Notes: generated by a model from the letters alone, not told the origin. Counted from the first letter of the stretch, positions 43,432 through 51,897 are shown. The stretch is DNA of 56,037 nucleotides from Candidatus Krumholzibacteriota bacterium (GCA_016931295.1 JAFGEZ010000041.1:1-56037), one strand, 5' to 3'. Made by a program: numbers and translations.

Positions 43432-43842
43432 TTACGTACGTCCAGTCGCGTCTTCTTCGCCGTCGGCGTCGCCGCCGGCGTCCGTCGATTCCGTTTCTTC
43501 CCCTTCCGCGGGCGGTTCATCCGCCGTTGTCGCTTCTTCCGCGCCGTCCCCGTCCTTGGGTTCCGGCCGGGAGGACTCGTCGACGAAGTTCATTCTGAGT
43601 TCCATGAGCACGTTGTCGAGGATACGGCTCTCCGTATCCGACAGGTTTCCGGCCGTTCGCGTGCTGATCATCTCGAGCATGTCTATCGTGATACGCGCTT
43701 GATGCAAATCCCGCTCCACCGCGCCGGTCAGGGGATTCATCAACTTCCCCATCTGCTGCAGCGCGAGAGTCTGGAACATGGCGATCAGGTGCTGGAAAAG
43801 AAAGCCGTCCCGTTCGGACAGGTCGTCCTCGTACCCGTTCAT
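43432..43842 (-). CDS. DUF1844 family protein
   Basis: This 136-residue protein has the DUF1844 core in residues ~10-90: FLFQHLIAMFQTLALQQMGK, then NPLTGAVERDL, QARITIDMLEMISTRTAGNL and a closing LMELRMNFV. The tail (~92-136) is acidic and low-complexity (Glu/Asp/Ala/Thr), probably disordered. The family is widespread and of unknown function. It starts behind a near-consensus promoter and leads into the OmpA-family gene, suggesting an envelope-related role by association only. Confidence 0.88.
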   Translation of the reverse strand: MNGYEDDLSERDGFLFQHLIAMFQTLALQQMGKLMNPLTGAVERDLHQARITIDMLEMISTRTAGNLSDTESRILDNVLMELRMNFVDESSRPEPKDGDGAEEATTADEPPAEGEETESTDAGGDADGEEDATGRT

Positions 43843-43866
43843 TCGTCCCCCTTTCGATACCGGCTG

Positions 43867-43896
43867 ATGATAGGGACGTATCTTTTTTCATGTCAA
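43867..43896 (-). promoter_or_regulatory. sigma-70 promoter of the DUF1844-ompA operon
   Basis: On the minus strand a perfect TTGACA (43896-43891), an 18-nt spacer and TATCAT (43872-43867; 5 of 6). It starts 15 nt past the terminator of the XRE-cupin gene. Confidence 0.75.
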
Positions 43897-43910
43897 TGGA
43901 AATCAGATAC

Positions 43911-43943
43911 AAAAAAAGGCCGCCGGCGTGTTCGCCGGCGGCC
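43911..43943 (-). terminator. intrinsic terminator of the XRE-cupin genes
   Basis: A perfect 11-bp stem GGCCGCCGGCG / CGCCGGCGGCC with a 4-nt loop is followed on the minus strand by seven T residues, 26 nt past the gene end. Confidence 0.93.
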
Positions 43944-43968
43944 CGAAAGACCGTGCCGATGGCGGATT

Positions 43969-44532
43969 CTAGTCTACCCGCCGCTCCGACGCGAACCAGA
44001 TCAGCTTCGCGTCCTCTTCGTTCGAGGCGTTCGCGTAACCGTGCTCCTGCGCAGCGAGATAGTAGATGCTGTCCCCCTCGCCGAGCTCGTAGAGCTTGTC
44101 GTCGACGCGGAAATTGATCCTGCCGGACAAAACGACGGCGGCCTCGTCCCCTTCGTGGACGTGCATGTCCATATCGGCGTTCTCGTTGGGCGTGAGCGTG
44201 ATCAGCTGGGCGTTGATCTTCCCGCTCGGGATCGAATGCGTGAGCATCTCCCGCTTGCCCGGCGTGCGGCCGAGTTCGCGCTCCTCGCGATCCTCGAGCG
44301 CGATGAAGGAGACGTCGGCCAGCTCCTGCTCCTCGATGAAATACGCCGGATCCTTCTGGAGCGCGTCGGCGATCCTGATGAGCGCCCCGATGGTCGGTGA
44401 CGTCTTCCCCCGCTCGATCTCCGAGATGTGCGTGGCGGAGATGCCCGCTTTCGCCTCGACGTTCTTGAGCGTCAGGTGTTGTTCCTCGCGGACCTTCTTG
44501 ATCCGCCGCCCGATCTCTTCCTTGGAAATCAT
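43969..44532 (-). CDS. XRE-family regulator with C-terminal cupin domain (second of tandem pair)
   Basis: This 187-residue regulator has an N-terminal helix-turn-helix (residues ~7-62; KNVEAKAGISATHISEIERG) and a C-terminal cupin_2 domain (~105-180; MHVHEGDEAAVVLSG, then EGDSIYYLAAQEHG). Such proteins bind a small ligand or metal through the cupin and repress or activate nearby genes. It is paralogous to the gene 28 nt upstream, with strong identity around SATHISEIERG and SPTIGALIRIA. The pair probably arose by duplication and may form heterodimers. A strong terminator follows. Confidence 0.93.
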   Translation of the reverse strand: MISKEEIGRRIKKVREEQHLTLKNVEAKAGISATHISEIERGKTSPTIGALIRIADALQKDPAYFIEEQELADVSFIALEDREERELGRTPGKREMLTHSIPSGKINAQLITLTPNENADMDMHVHEGDEAAVVLSGRINFRVDDKLYELGEGDSIYYLAAQEHGYANASNEEDAKLIWFASERRVD

Positions 44533-44560
44533 GTCCGTCTCCTCACCTCGACCTCCCCCG

Positions 44561-45121
44561 CTACAGACTGAACGGAGGCATCGTGACCCAGATCGCCTTG
44601 CACCTGGCGTCGCCGATATTCCGCATCGCGTGCGGCTTGTTGGCCTTGTAGTGGATGCTGTCGCCTTCCTTGAGGATGTATTTCTCTTCGCCGATGATGA
44701 TCTCCATCACGCCCTTGGTCACGAGCGCGAACTCCTCCCCGTCGTGCACGCTCGTCTCCTCCGGCCGCTTGATGCCCGGTTCGAGCTCGACCTCGAGAAA
44801 GGAGATCATCGGGTTCGGCATGTCCATCGTCAGGGAATGATAGGTCGCCCCCCATTCCTTGTAATGCATGTGACGGCGCTCGCTCCGGCGGACGACCGAT
44901 ATCTTCGACAGGTTGCGCTTCTCGACGAAATACGCGACGTCGGTGCCCATCGCCTCGGCGATCTTGGCCAGGGCGCCGACCGTCGGGGAGGTCATCCCCC
45001 GCTCGATCTCGGAAACGTGCGTCGCCGACACCTTCGCCTTGACCTCGATATCCTTCAAGGTCAATCCCCTGGAGAGACGGTACTGCTTGATGCGTGCGCC
45101 GATCTCGTTTTTCACTTCCAT
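44561..45121 (-). CDS. XRE-family regulator with C-terminal cupin domain (first of tandem pair)
   Basis: This 186-residue paralogue of the next gene has a helix-turn-helix at ~8-62 (KDIEVKAKVSATHVSEIERG) and a cupin domain at ~105-180 (SVHDGEEFALVTKG, EGDSIHYKANKPHA). I chose the ATG at 45121, with a purine-rich GGAGAGG upstream; the frame is open for 20 more codons but that part lies in the leader. A near-consensus promoter with a 9-bp inverted repeat just downstream of the predicted start site suggests autoregulation. Target genes are not visible in sequence; the operon and the divergent LPS genes are candidates. Confidence 0.92.
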   Translation of the reverse strand: MEVKNEIGARIKQYRLSRGLTLKDIEVKAKVSATHVSEIERGMTSPTVGALAKIAEAMGTDVAYFVEKRNLSKISVVRRSERRHMHYKEWGATYHSLTMDMPNPMISFLEVELEPGIKRPEETSVHDGEEFALVTKGVMEIIIGEEKYILKEGDSIHYKANKPHAMRNIGDARCKAIWVTMPPFSL

Positions 45122-45176
45122 GCACCTCTCCCTTTCATCCCGGTCCCGCGACGACTGCCCCGCCGGGGATCTCTTA

Positions 45177-45205
45177 CGCAAAACAAGATATATGAGTGTT
45201 TTGCG
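45177..45205. promoter_or_regulatory. operator-like inverted repeat in the XRE-cupin leader
   Basis: CGCAAAACA, 11 nt, TGTTTTGCG: perfect 9-bp arms, centre-to-centre 20 nt or about two helical turns. It spans roughly +6 to +34 of the predicted transcript, a classic repressor position. XRE proteins usually bind such dyads as dimers. Confidence 0.6.
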
Positions 45206-45217
45206 AAATCAGGCGTA

Positions 45218-45246
45218 AATATAATGCATGAATCCTGAAATATCAA
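45218..45246 (-). promoter_or_regulatory. sigma-70 promoter of the XRE-cupin pair
   Basis: On the minus strand TTGATA (45246-45241; 5 of 6), exactly 17 nt, and TATATT (45223-45218; 5 of 6). Transcription would start near 45211. Confidence 0.75.
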
Positions 45247-45301
45247 ACCTTTTGGCGTACGAATCCGCGCATCATTTCGCATTTTTCTCGCGCATCAAAC
45301 A

Positions 45302-45326
45302 TTTCGTGTGCCGAATCCATACGAAA
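45302..45326. repeat. second inverted repeat, possible operator
   Basis: TTTCGTGTG, 7 nt, CATACGAAA; 8 of 9 positions pair. It lies between the XRE-cupin promoter and the LPS operon and could be a further regulator site. Sequence differs from the leader dyad. Confidence 0.35.
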
Positions 45327-45536
45327 CAATCTATTTTGGGGAAATATTCCGAATTACCGGATGAACACGAACGGGAAACCGCGAGATTGTTTCCTATTCC
45401 ACGCCCAACCATCCCCGCGGCGTGGCCCTTCTTCCGCCGCGCACACCGGTCCGCCATGCATGGGATCACGACCTCACGATATGCATCCCGTTTTCAAATC
45501 TGGAATTGACCGGATGCTTGTCGTATATTCGTGTCC

Positions 45537-46589
45537 ATGAGACGGACGATCGAAACGATCTGCGTCATCCGGTTCGGGTCGCTCGGCGACCTCGTGCTCC
45601 TCACCGCCCTTCTCGAGGCGCTGCGCGAGGGCTGCCCCGGAGCGGCGATCAGTTTTGTCACGAAGGAACGGTACCGCCCGCTCTTCGAGACGGACGACCG
45701 GATCGACGCCCTCCACCTGCTCCGCGGCGACGGATTGAAAGCGCTGTTCGCCCTCCGGGCGTCGATGCCCGGACGGTTCGACGTCCTGATCGACGCACAC
45801 GGCGTCCCCCGGAGCGCCGTCCTCGCCGGAACGCTGCGCGCCGGGACGCGGGTGCGCATCGACAAGGACCAGGCGCGCAAACTGCTCCTCATCAGGCGCA
45901 AGATCGACCGGTTTCCGCCGGGCGTCTCCATGGCCGGCCGCTTCGTCGACCTCGCCCGCCGCCTCGGGGCCGAACTTCCCCACGATCCCCCGCCGAGGCT
46001 TTCTCCGTCCCCAGGCGCCATCGCCGCGGCAAAACGACTGCTCGCCGGAGAGACGGGCGCCCGGGCGCCCGTTGCGATCGCGCCCGGGGCGAGACACGAG
46101 ACCAAGCGCTGGCCCGCCGGGCATTTCTCGGCCCTCGCAGCGATGCTCGCGGCCCGCGGCGAGACGGTCGTCCTCGTCGGCGGCCCCGACGACCAACCCG
46201 TCTGCCGCGAGGTGGCCGCCAAAAGCGGCGGCGCCGCGATCGACCTCTCCGGCCGGCTGGATCTGCCAGGGACGGCGGCCCTTCTCGCGAGGTGCCCCCT
46301 CCTGGTCTCCAACGATTCGGCACCGCTTCACATCGCCGAGGCGGTCGGAACGCCGGTCGTCGCCCTGTTCGGCCCGACCGTGGGCCAGTTCGGCTATTTC
46401 CCGCGACTTCCGGCGAGCGTCGTCATCGAGGCGCCCCTCGACTGTCGCCCCTGTTCCCGGAACGGAGCGCGCCCCTGCCCGTTCGGCACGAAGGACTGTC
46501 TCGAGTCGCTGGCGCCGGCACGCGTCTTCGACGCGGCAGCGGGAATCCTCGACGGGGCCGGGACCGCCGAGGCTGAAGGAGAAGGATGA
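45537..46589 (+). CDS. glycosyltransferase family 9 (heptosyltransferase-like)
   Basis: This 350-residue ADP-heptose:LPS heptosyltransferase-family enzyme probably adds a core sugar to LPS at the cytoplasmic face. It begins ICVIRFGSLGDLVLLTALLEAL, the GT9 nucleotide-fold N terminus. The C-terminal donor site has GARHETKRWPAGHF near 180, VLVGGPDD near 210, and SNDSAPLHIAEAVGTPVVALFGPT near 260. No ribosome site precedes the ATG, but TATATT ends 7 nt upstream, so the message may be leaderless. The stop overlaps the next start as ATGA, tying it to the Kdo transferase. Confidence 0.92.
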   Translation: MRRTIETICVIRFGSLGDLVLLTALLEALREGCPGAAISFVTKERYRPLFETDDRIDALHLLRGDGLKALFALRASMPGRFDVLIDAHGVPRSAVLAGTLRAGTRVRIDKDQARKLLLIRRKIDRFPPGVSMAGRFVDLARRLGAELPHDPPPRLSPSPGAIAAAKRLLAGETGARAPVAIAPGARHETKRWPAGHFSALAAMLAARGETVVLVGGPDDQPVCREVAAKSGGAAIDLSGRLDLPGTAALLARCPLLVSNDSAPLHIAEAVGTPVVALFGPTVGQFGYFPRLPASVVIEAPLDCRPCSRNGARPCPFGTKDCLESLAPARVFDAAAGILDGAGTAEAEGEG

Positions 46590-47890
46590 GTCACCCCGCG
46601 CAGTTCCTCTACGGCCTCGTCGCGCCCCTCGCGCCGGCGGCTCTCCGTCTCGTCGCGCCCTTCGACGAAAAGATCGCCGAGACCCTCGCCACGCGCCGGG
46701 GGATCCGGCCGCGCTGGCGCGAAAAGGGGGCGGCCGCAGCCGGGGCGGGCCCGCTCGTCTGGTTCCACGTCTCCTCGGTCGGGGAATTCCTGCAGGCGAC
46801 GCCGGTGATCGACGAACTCGCCGCCCGCCGCCCGGACGTCCGGATCGCCCTGACCTTCACCTCGCCGTCGGGATACAACTACCTCCATCGCCACGACCGA
46901 TCGAGAAGGAACGAACGCATCCGTTTCGTCGAGTACCTCCCCTTCGACACGGCGGGCAACGCGCGTTTCTGCCTCGATATCCTGCGTCCCGACCTTCTCG
47001 TCTACGTGAAGTTCGATCTCTGGCCGAACCTCATCCTCGAGGCCTCCCGTCGCGGCGTGCCGCAGGTGCTCGTGTCGGCGACCCTCTCTACCGGCTCGCG
47101 CAGGCTCGCATGGTACGCCCGCGGCTGGTACGGCTCGCTCTACCAGCGGCTGTCGGCGATCGCGGCGATATCCGACGAGGACGCAGGACGGTTCCGCCTC
47201 GCATCGGGCGGCGGCGTGCTGGTGGAGACGACGGGCGATACGCGCTTCGACCAGGTCTGCCGCCGCGTCGACACGACGACCGTCGAACCGCCCCGCGCGC
47301 TTCTCGACGACCGCCGCGTCTTCGTCGTGGCGGGAAGCACGTGGCCCCGCGACGAGGCGGTCGTCATCCCGGGATTCGCGTGTCTCCGGAAACGGCATCC
47401 GGAGACCGCGCTCATCCTCGTTCCGCACGAGCCGACGGCGGCGCGACTCGCGGAGATCGGCCGCTCGCTCGAGGCCGAAGGGCTCCGCTTCGCCCTCGTC
47501 TCCGAACTCGGCGAGCGTCCGCCGCCCGAGCCGGTCGTCGTCGCCGACGGCCTGGGGTACCTCGCCGAACTCTACCGCGCCGGCACGGTGGCCTACGTCG
47601 GCGGTTCATTCACCACCGGCGTCCACAACGTGATGGAGCCGGCGGTCCTCGGCCTGCCCGTCTTCTTCGGCCCGCGCATCGACAACTCGTGGGAGGCCCT
47701 CAGGCTCGCCGAAGCCGGCGCGGGCCGCGTCGTAAAGCGGCCAGGGGAATTCGCCGACGGCGTCTCCGCCCTTCTCGACGATCCCGCGCTCCTCGCGCGC
47801 CGCGGCCGGGAAGCGGCCGGGTTCATCAGAAAACATTGCGGAGCGGCTCCCCGTTGCGTAGATTTGTTGCTGACCCGTCTGCAGGCGTGA
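46586..47890 (+). CDS. waaA: 3-deoxy-D-manno-octulosonic acid transferase
   Basis: This 434-residue GT30 enzyme transfers Kdo from CMP-Kdo to lipid A precursor at the inner membrane. The conserved block WFHVSSVGEFLQATPVI near residue 58 contains the catalytic Glu, and ALTFTSPSGYN lies near 92. DLLVYVKFDLWPN near 134, VVAGSTWPRDEAV near 250 and AYVGGSFTTGVHNVMEPAVLG near 333 form the donor site. An N-terminal hydrophobic segment (residues ~6-24) would anchor it. It overlaps the GT9 gene by 4 nt. Its presence shows that the organism makes Kdo-containing LPS. Confidence 0.95.
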   Translation: MSHPAQFLYGLVAPLAPAALRLVAPFDEKIAETLATRRGIRPRWREKGAAAAGAGPLVWFHVSSVGEFLQATPVIDELAARRPDVRIALTFTSPSGYNYLHRHDRSRRNERIRFVEYLPFDTAGNARFCLDILRPDLLVYVKFDLWPNLILEASRRGVPQVLVSATLSTGSRRLAWYARGWYGSLYQRLSAIAAISDEDAGRFRLASGGGVLVETTGDTRFDQVCRRVDTTTVEPPRALLDDRRVFVVAGSTWPRDEAVVIPGFACLRKRHPETALILVPHEPTAARLAEIGRSLEAEGLRFALVSELGERPPPEPVVVADGLGYLAELYRAGTVAYVGGSFTTGVHNVMEPAVLGLPVFFGPRIDNSWEALRLAEAGAGRVVKRPGEFADGVSALLDDPALLARRGREAAGFIRKHCGAAPRCVDLLLTRLQA

Positions 47891-47932
47891 CGGCACCCTC
47901 ACCCGATTCCCGGAACGACGGAAGGAGCCCGC

Positions 47933-48793
47933 ATGAACGCCGATCTCCGGCTTCCGACACAACCGCGGTACATCCAGATCGAGTCGATCATCGGCTGCGA
48001 CGCGAAGTGCCCCTTCTGCCCGCAGAAGACGATCGCCCGCGGACCGCGCAGGATGCCGGACGAGACGTGGCGCAAGATCGTCGACGACACCCGCGGACTC
48101 GGCGTCACCTACCGGCCCTTCCTGCAGAACGAGGCCCTCATCGATCCGCGCATCGAGACGATCGTCCGGTATATCAAGGAGGATCCCACCGCGCGCGTCG
48201 AGATCAACACGAACGCGAACGCCCTCACGGAGAAGCGGGGCCGCGGGCTGATCGACGCCGGCATCGATCTCATGCGCTTCAGCGTCGACGCCTTCTCCGC
48301 CGGGGTGTACGAGCAGTGCCGCGTCGGCCTCGACTACGATCGCGTCGTCGAAAACATCGAACGTTTCATCGCGCTCGTCGACGAGAGCGGCAGCCGGGTC
48401 GTCACCGACGTGCGGATGATCGACATGGACATCAACCGCCACGAACAGAAGGCCTTCGTCGAATTCTGGTCGGCCCGCGCGGATCGCGCCTCGATCGTCC
48501 CCCTGTACAACTGGCCGTGGGACGAGGGCGTCGAGATGGTCGAGAAGCCGTGCCTGAAGATGCGCGAGGAGATGTTCTTCTACACCGACGGCCGGGCCGT
48601 GCTCTGCTGCTGGGACATCGCCGGCCGCGCGGTCATCGGCGACGTCAACGAGACGAGCGTCCTCGATATCTGGAACGGCCCGGTCCGCCGCGGATTCGCC
48701 GAGATCCTCAACCGGGGCGAGCGGGGAAAGATCCTGCTCTGCTCCCGCTGCGACGCCTACCGCGATTACCGTTTCGAGGGATTCGGGGACTAG
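47933..48793 (+). CDS. radical SAM/SPASM domain protein
   Basis: This 286-residue protein has the radical SAM cluster motif CDAKCPFC near residue 22, where Cys-x3-Cys-x2-Cys binds the 4Fe-4S cluster that cleaves S-adenosylmethionine. A partial TIM barrel follows. The C-terminal SPASM region has ligands in CLKMREEMFF...CCWD (~205-225) and CSRC near 271. It starts 42 nt after waaA, with AAGGAG 5 nt upstream, as third gene of an LPS operon. SPASM enzymes mostly modify peptides or proteins, but some act on sugars or lipids. A role in modifying LPS or a cell-surface component is inferred from position only. Confidence 0.92.
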   Translation: MNADLRLPTQPRYIQIESIIGCDAKCPFCPQKTIARGPRRMPDETWRKIVDDTRGLGVTYRPFLQNEALIDPRIETIVRYIKEDPTARVEINTNANALTEKRGRGLIDAGIDLMRFSVDAFSAGVYEQCRVGLDYDRVVENIERFIALVDESGSRVVTDVRMIDMDINRHEQKAFVEFWSARADRASIVPLYNWPWDEGVEMVEKPCLKMREEMFFYTDGRAVLCCWDIAGRAVIGDVNETSVLDIWNGPVRRGFAEILNRGERGKILLCSRCDAYRDYRFEGFGD

Positions 48794-48828
48794 CCGCGGC
48801 CGGCCTTCCCTGGACTCTTCCGCGGCCG

Positions 48829-50367
48829 CTACCTCAGCGTTCGCCTGTTGATGAGCACCTGCACCATTCCCCGCCGTTCCCTGCTCTGCGGATAGTGGAT
48901 GATCATGTCCGAATAGCCGTCGCCGTTGAGATCGCGCGTGTCCAGCTCGCCGTAGGCGTCCGCCTCGATGCGGGCGACGGGCTTCTTCGAGAAGAGCCGG
49001 TCTCCGCCGTCTTCGAGGCCGAGGTAGATCGAGAGTTCGTTTTCGCCGGTGGCGAAGACGAAATCCTTCCGCCGGTCGCCGTCGAAGTCGCCGTCGAGAT
49101 CCATCGCCTGCGTGTCGGAATCGCCCGAGAAATCGATCTTGAATTTCACTTCCTTGGTGAAATCGGGCCGGTCGGAGAAACGGTCGTTTTCGCCGAGGAG
49201 GAAGATGTTGAAGGCGATCGGCACCGAACGGGTCAGCAGGAACCGGATGATCGACGACACGCTGATCTTCACCGACGGCAAGACGAGATCGAGCCGGCCG
49301 TCCCCGTTCACGTCCCGGATCATGGCGGTCGCCGAGGCGGTTCCCTCTGAGACGATCACCTGCCCCGGGGCCTCCGCGAATCCCGCCGGGCCTCCCCGGT
49401 AGACGTTGATGACGCCGCGGAAGTTCGAGAGTCCCTTCGCCGTCTGCTTCGTGACGACGACGTCGACGTATCCGTCGCCGTCGAGATCGCGCACGACCGT
49501 GGAAACCTCGGCGATCCCCTCGATCTTCTCCTTCTTCGTTCGCACGTCGAACCGCCTGCGCCACGACGGCACCGCGGCGAACCGCCCGTTTGCCCCCAGC
49601 AGGTAGGCCGCGACCTCGTCGTCGTCGATCGTGAGGAGGTCTGCCCGGCCGTCTGCGTCGACGTCCTCGACGCGGATGTCGGGAAAGGCGTACCGGGCGC
49701 TCACGCCGAGCGTCACCTCGCCGTCGAGGGATCCCGAATCCCGCGTGTACACGACGGTCGAGATGTCGATGCGAAGCGTGTCGGTCGCGACCCATCGGCC
49801 GCTCGTGTCGGCGGCGTGCAGACGAAGCCCCCCGAAATCGAAGACGGCGATCTCCTCCCGGCCGTCCCCGTTCCAGTCCCTGACGAAGTCGACGACCGGC
49901 AACCGGCTCTCGGGCGGAAAGACGGCGATGCCGCCCGTCTCGAAAAGCGTCACCGGCGTCTCGTCGTAGCGGCGGCCTGCGAGACGGTAGCAGCGGATCT
50001 CCGAGGGCGTCGCGTAGACGATCTCCCTGCCGCCGTCATTATCGAAATCACCGATGTCGAGGAGGACGGCCGCGGTGTCGACGGGCCACGAGTGATCGGC
50101 CGCCGTGGCGAAACCGCCCTCGGCGTCCTGCCAGAAGACCGAGATCCATCTCGTCTCGTCGGGGGGAAGGCCCTTCCGGTGCGTGATGACGATGTCGCAG
50201 AGTCCGTCGCCGTCGAGATCCTCCGCGCGGACGTCGAGCAGCTTGTCGGCGACGCTCAACCTCGACAGGGTGAAGGCCGCGTCGTCGCGTGCGGCGACAG
50301 GGCATGCTGCGGGCAGCAGGAGGATCGCGGCGACGGCCGCGGCCCCGAGCACTCGGTGTGTGCGCAT
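48829..50367 (-). CDS. secreted FG-GAP/VCBS repeat protein
   Basis: This 512-residue protein has an N-terminal signal peptide (~1-25; the CPVAARDD junction could also fit a lipoprotein, but without a clear lipobox). The body has at least six FG-GAP/VCBS-type Ca2+-binding loops of the form DLDGDGLCDIVIT, DFDNDGGREIVYA, DWNGDGREEIAVF, DVDADGRADLLTI, DLDGDGYVDVVVT and DVNGDGRLDLVLP, forming a beta-propeller. The last loop, DLNGDGYSDMIIH, lies near the C terminus. The ATG overlaps the upstream permease stop, so it is translationally linked to an ABC exporter. It may be cargo or a surface partner of that system. AAGGAGG lies 10 nt upstream. Confidence 0.88.
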   Translation of the reverse strand: MRTHRVLGAAAVAAILLLPAACPVAARDDAAFTLSRLSVADKLLDVRAEDLDGDGLCDIVITHRKGLPPDETRWISVFWQDAEGGFATAADHSWPVDTAAVLLDIGDFDNDGGREIVYATPSEIRCYRLAGRRYDETPVTLFETGGIAVFPPESRLPVVDFVRDWNGDGREEIAVFDFGGLRLHAADTSGRWVATDTLRIDISTVVYTRDSGSLDGEVTLGVSARYAFPDIRVEDVDADGRADLLTIDDDEVAAYLLGANGRFAAVPSWRRRFDVRTKKEKIEGIAEVSTVVRDLDGDGYVDVVVTKQTAKGLSNFRGVINVYRGGPAGFAEAPGQVIVSEGTASATAMIRDVNGDGRLDLVLPSVKISVSSIIRFLLTRSVPIAFNIFLLGENDRFSDRPDFTKEVKFKIDFSGDSDTQAMDLDGDFDGDRRKDFVFATGENELSIYLGLEDGGDRLFSKKPVARIEADAYGELDTRDLNGDGYSDMIIHYPQSRERRGMVQVLINRRTLR

Positions 50368-51173
50368 CAGAAGGTGACCTCCTTGCGGATGACGATCCTC
50401 CGGCCGACGACGATCGACACGGCCGTCCATCCCGCCGCTCCGGCGAGCGTCAGACGCACGACGTCGCCCCATTCACGGGGCAGGGGAAGCCCCGCGGACA
50501 TCGCCGTCATCTGTTCGGCGGGCAATGAGAGACAGGTCGTCGGAAGCCAGGGTTGCGCCTCCGGGAATACGGACAGCAACGACATCGCCCCCCAGAGGGC
50601 GAGGGTGGCGGCGATCGCCGTTCCCGGCCCGTTGCAGGCGGCGGCGATCGCCGCCGATACGGCCGTCGTCGCGACGACGGCGCACAAAGTCAGCGCGATG
50701 GCGAGAGAAAGCCGCAGGCCGAGTCGCCCCGCCGGATGGATCATGACCTGCGTCTCCACGAGGTCCGCGAAACCGGGCTTCAGCCAGGAGACGGCGACCA
50801 CGACGGCGGCGGCGACGACAAAGAGCGCGGCCGAGGCGGCGACGGCCGAGATGAGCTTGCCCCACCACCAGGCACCGCGCGACACGGGACGCACCCAGGC
50901 CGCCTTGACCGTGCCGAGCGCGTATTCGCGGGAGATGTGAAAGCAGGCGAGCATTGCGCCGGCGAACGCGGCGAGGTGCGCGATCCGGCCGAGCGACGAG
51001 GAGGCGAGATAGAACCCGCTCGGCACGCCGATCCACTGCCGGCGCGTCGCCGCATCGAGGGCGAAAACGATGATCGCCGACGCGAGCGCGATCGCGACGG
51101 GAAAGAGGTACGTCGTCCTCCTTCGGGACGCCTTGAAGCGCTCGGCGGCGAGGACCCTGGCGAGTTCACTCAT
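50367..51173 (-). CDS. ABC-2 type transporter permease
   Basis: This 268-residue integral membrane protein has six likely transmembrane helices: ~24-42, ~60-80, ~108-130, ~155-182, ~184-205 and ~240-258. The N terminus SELARVLAAERFKASRRRTTYL and the loop ISREYALGTVKAAWVRPVSRG are typical of ABC-2 permeases (bacitracin/NosY-like). It works with the ATPase encoded just upstream (8-nt overlap). Substrate is unknown; the operon with an Omp85-like protein and a secreted propeller suggests envelope export or remodelling. Confidence 0.9.
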   Translation of the reverse strand: MSELARVLAAERFKASRRRTTYLFPVAIALASAIIVFALDAATRRQWIGVPSGFYLASSSLGRIAHLAAFAGAMLACFHISREYALGTVKAAWVRPVSRGAWWWGKLISAVAASAALFVVAAAVVVAVSWLKPGFADLVETQVMIHPAGRLGLRLSLAIALTLCAVVATTAVSAAIAAACNGPGTAIAATLALWGAMSLLSVFPEAQPWLPTTCLSLPAEQMTAMSAGLPLPREWGDVVRLTLAGAAGWTAVSIVVGRRIVIRKEVTF

Positions 51174-51885
51174 CGCCGCCTCCCGCGCCGGTGATCCGGA
51201 AGAAGAGGTCCTCGAGACCTTCCCCCCCGGCGGCGAGTTCCGCCACGGGGCCGTCGGCGAGGATCCGGCCGCGGTCGATGATCGCGACGCGGTCGCACGT
51301 CTTCTCGACCTCGTCCATGCGATGGCTCGAGAGGAGAACGGCCCTTCCCTCCTCGCGGGCGAGCCGGGGCAGGAGGCGCCTGATGTCGGCGATCCCCGCC
51401 GGGTCGAGCCCGTTCGTCGGTTCGTCGAGCAGCAGGATCGGCGGATCGCCGAGCAGGGCCGCGGCGAGTCCGAGTCGGCGTTTCATGCCCCACGAATACC
51501 CCGAGACGCGCCGCCTCTTCGACTCGCCGAGTCCGGTGAGATCGAGCAGCCGGTCCACGAGGAGGCCGTCGCCCCGTCCGAGCCAGCGGCAGGCGACCTC
51601 GAGGTTCTCCCTTCCGGTCAACCACGGGTAGAAAGCGGGCGCGTCGAAGAGGACGCCGATCCTCGCCACCGCGGCGGCGGCCTGCTTCGCGACGTCGATC
51701 CCGTCGACGAGGACCCGCCCCGCCGTCGGCCGGAGGAGCCCGCAGACGATCTTGAAGGCGGTCGTCTTGCCGGCCCCGTTCGGCCCGAGGAAACCGTAGA
51801 CGCCGGGCGTCTCGATTTGGAGATCGATCCCCCGCAGGGCCTCGACCCTTCCGAAACGCTTTTCGAGACCATCGATGACGAGCAC
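51166..51885 (-). CDS. ABC transporter ATP-binding protein
   Basis: This 239-residue ATPase has Walker A GPNGAGKTT near residue 34, a Q-loop region GVLFDAP near 78, a divergent signature VSGYSWGMKRRL near 130 in place of LSGGQ, Walker B PPILLLDEPTNGLDP near 150 and switch His in LSSHRMDEVE near 186. It is of the CcmA/NosF-like type that drives two-component ABC-2 exporters. The start is GTG with AGGAGG 8 nt upstream. It lies 12 nt after the outer membrane protein gene and overlaps the permease by 8 nt, so the four genes form one operon. Confidence 0.95.
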   Translation of the reverse strand: MLVIDGLEKRFGRVEALRGIDLQIETPGVYGFLGPNGAGKTTAFKIVCGLLRPTAGRVLVDGIDVAKQAAAAVARIGVLFDAPAFYPWLTGRENLEVACRWLGRGDGLLVDRLLDLTGLGESKRRRVSGYSWGMKRRLGLAAALLGDPPILLLDEPTNGLDPAGIADIRRLLPRLAREEGRAVLLSSHRMDEVEKTCDRVAIIDRGRILADGPVAELAAGGEGLEDLFFRITGAGGGDE

Positions 51886-51897
51886 GTGCGATTCCTC

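Larger units (their letters stand above)
45122..45536. other. AT-rich regulatory region between XRE-cupin genes and LPS operon
   Basis: About 415 nt without a gene, clearly richer in A+T than the surroundings. It holds the XRE-cupin promoter, two inverted repeats, and a TATATT box just before the GT9 start. The centre (45330-45500) shows nothing else I can name. Confidence 0.65.
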
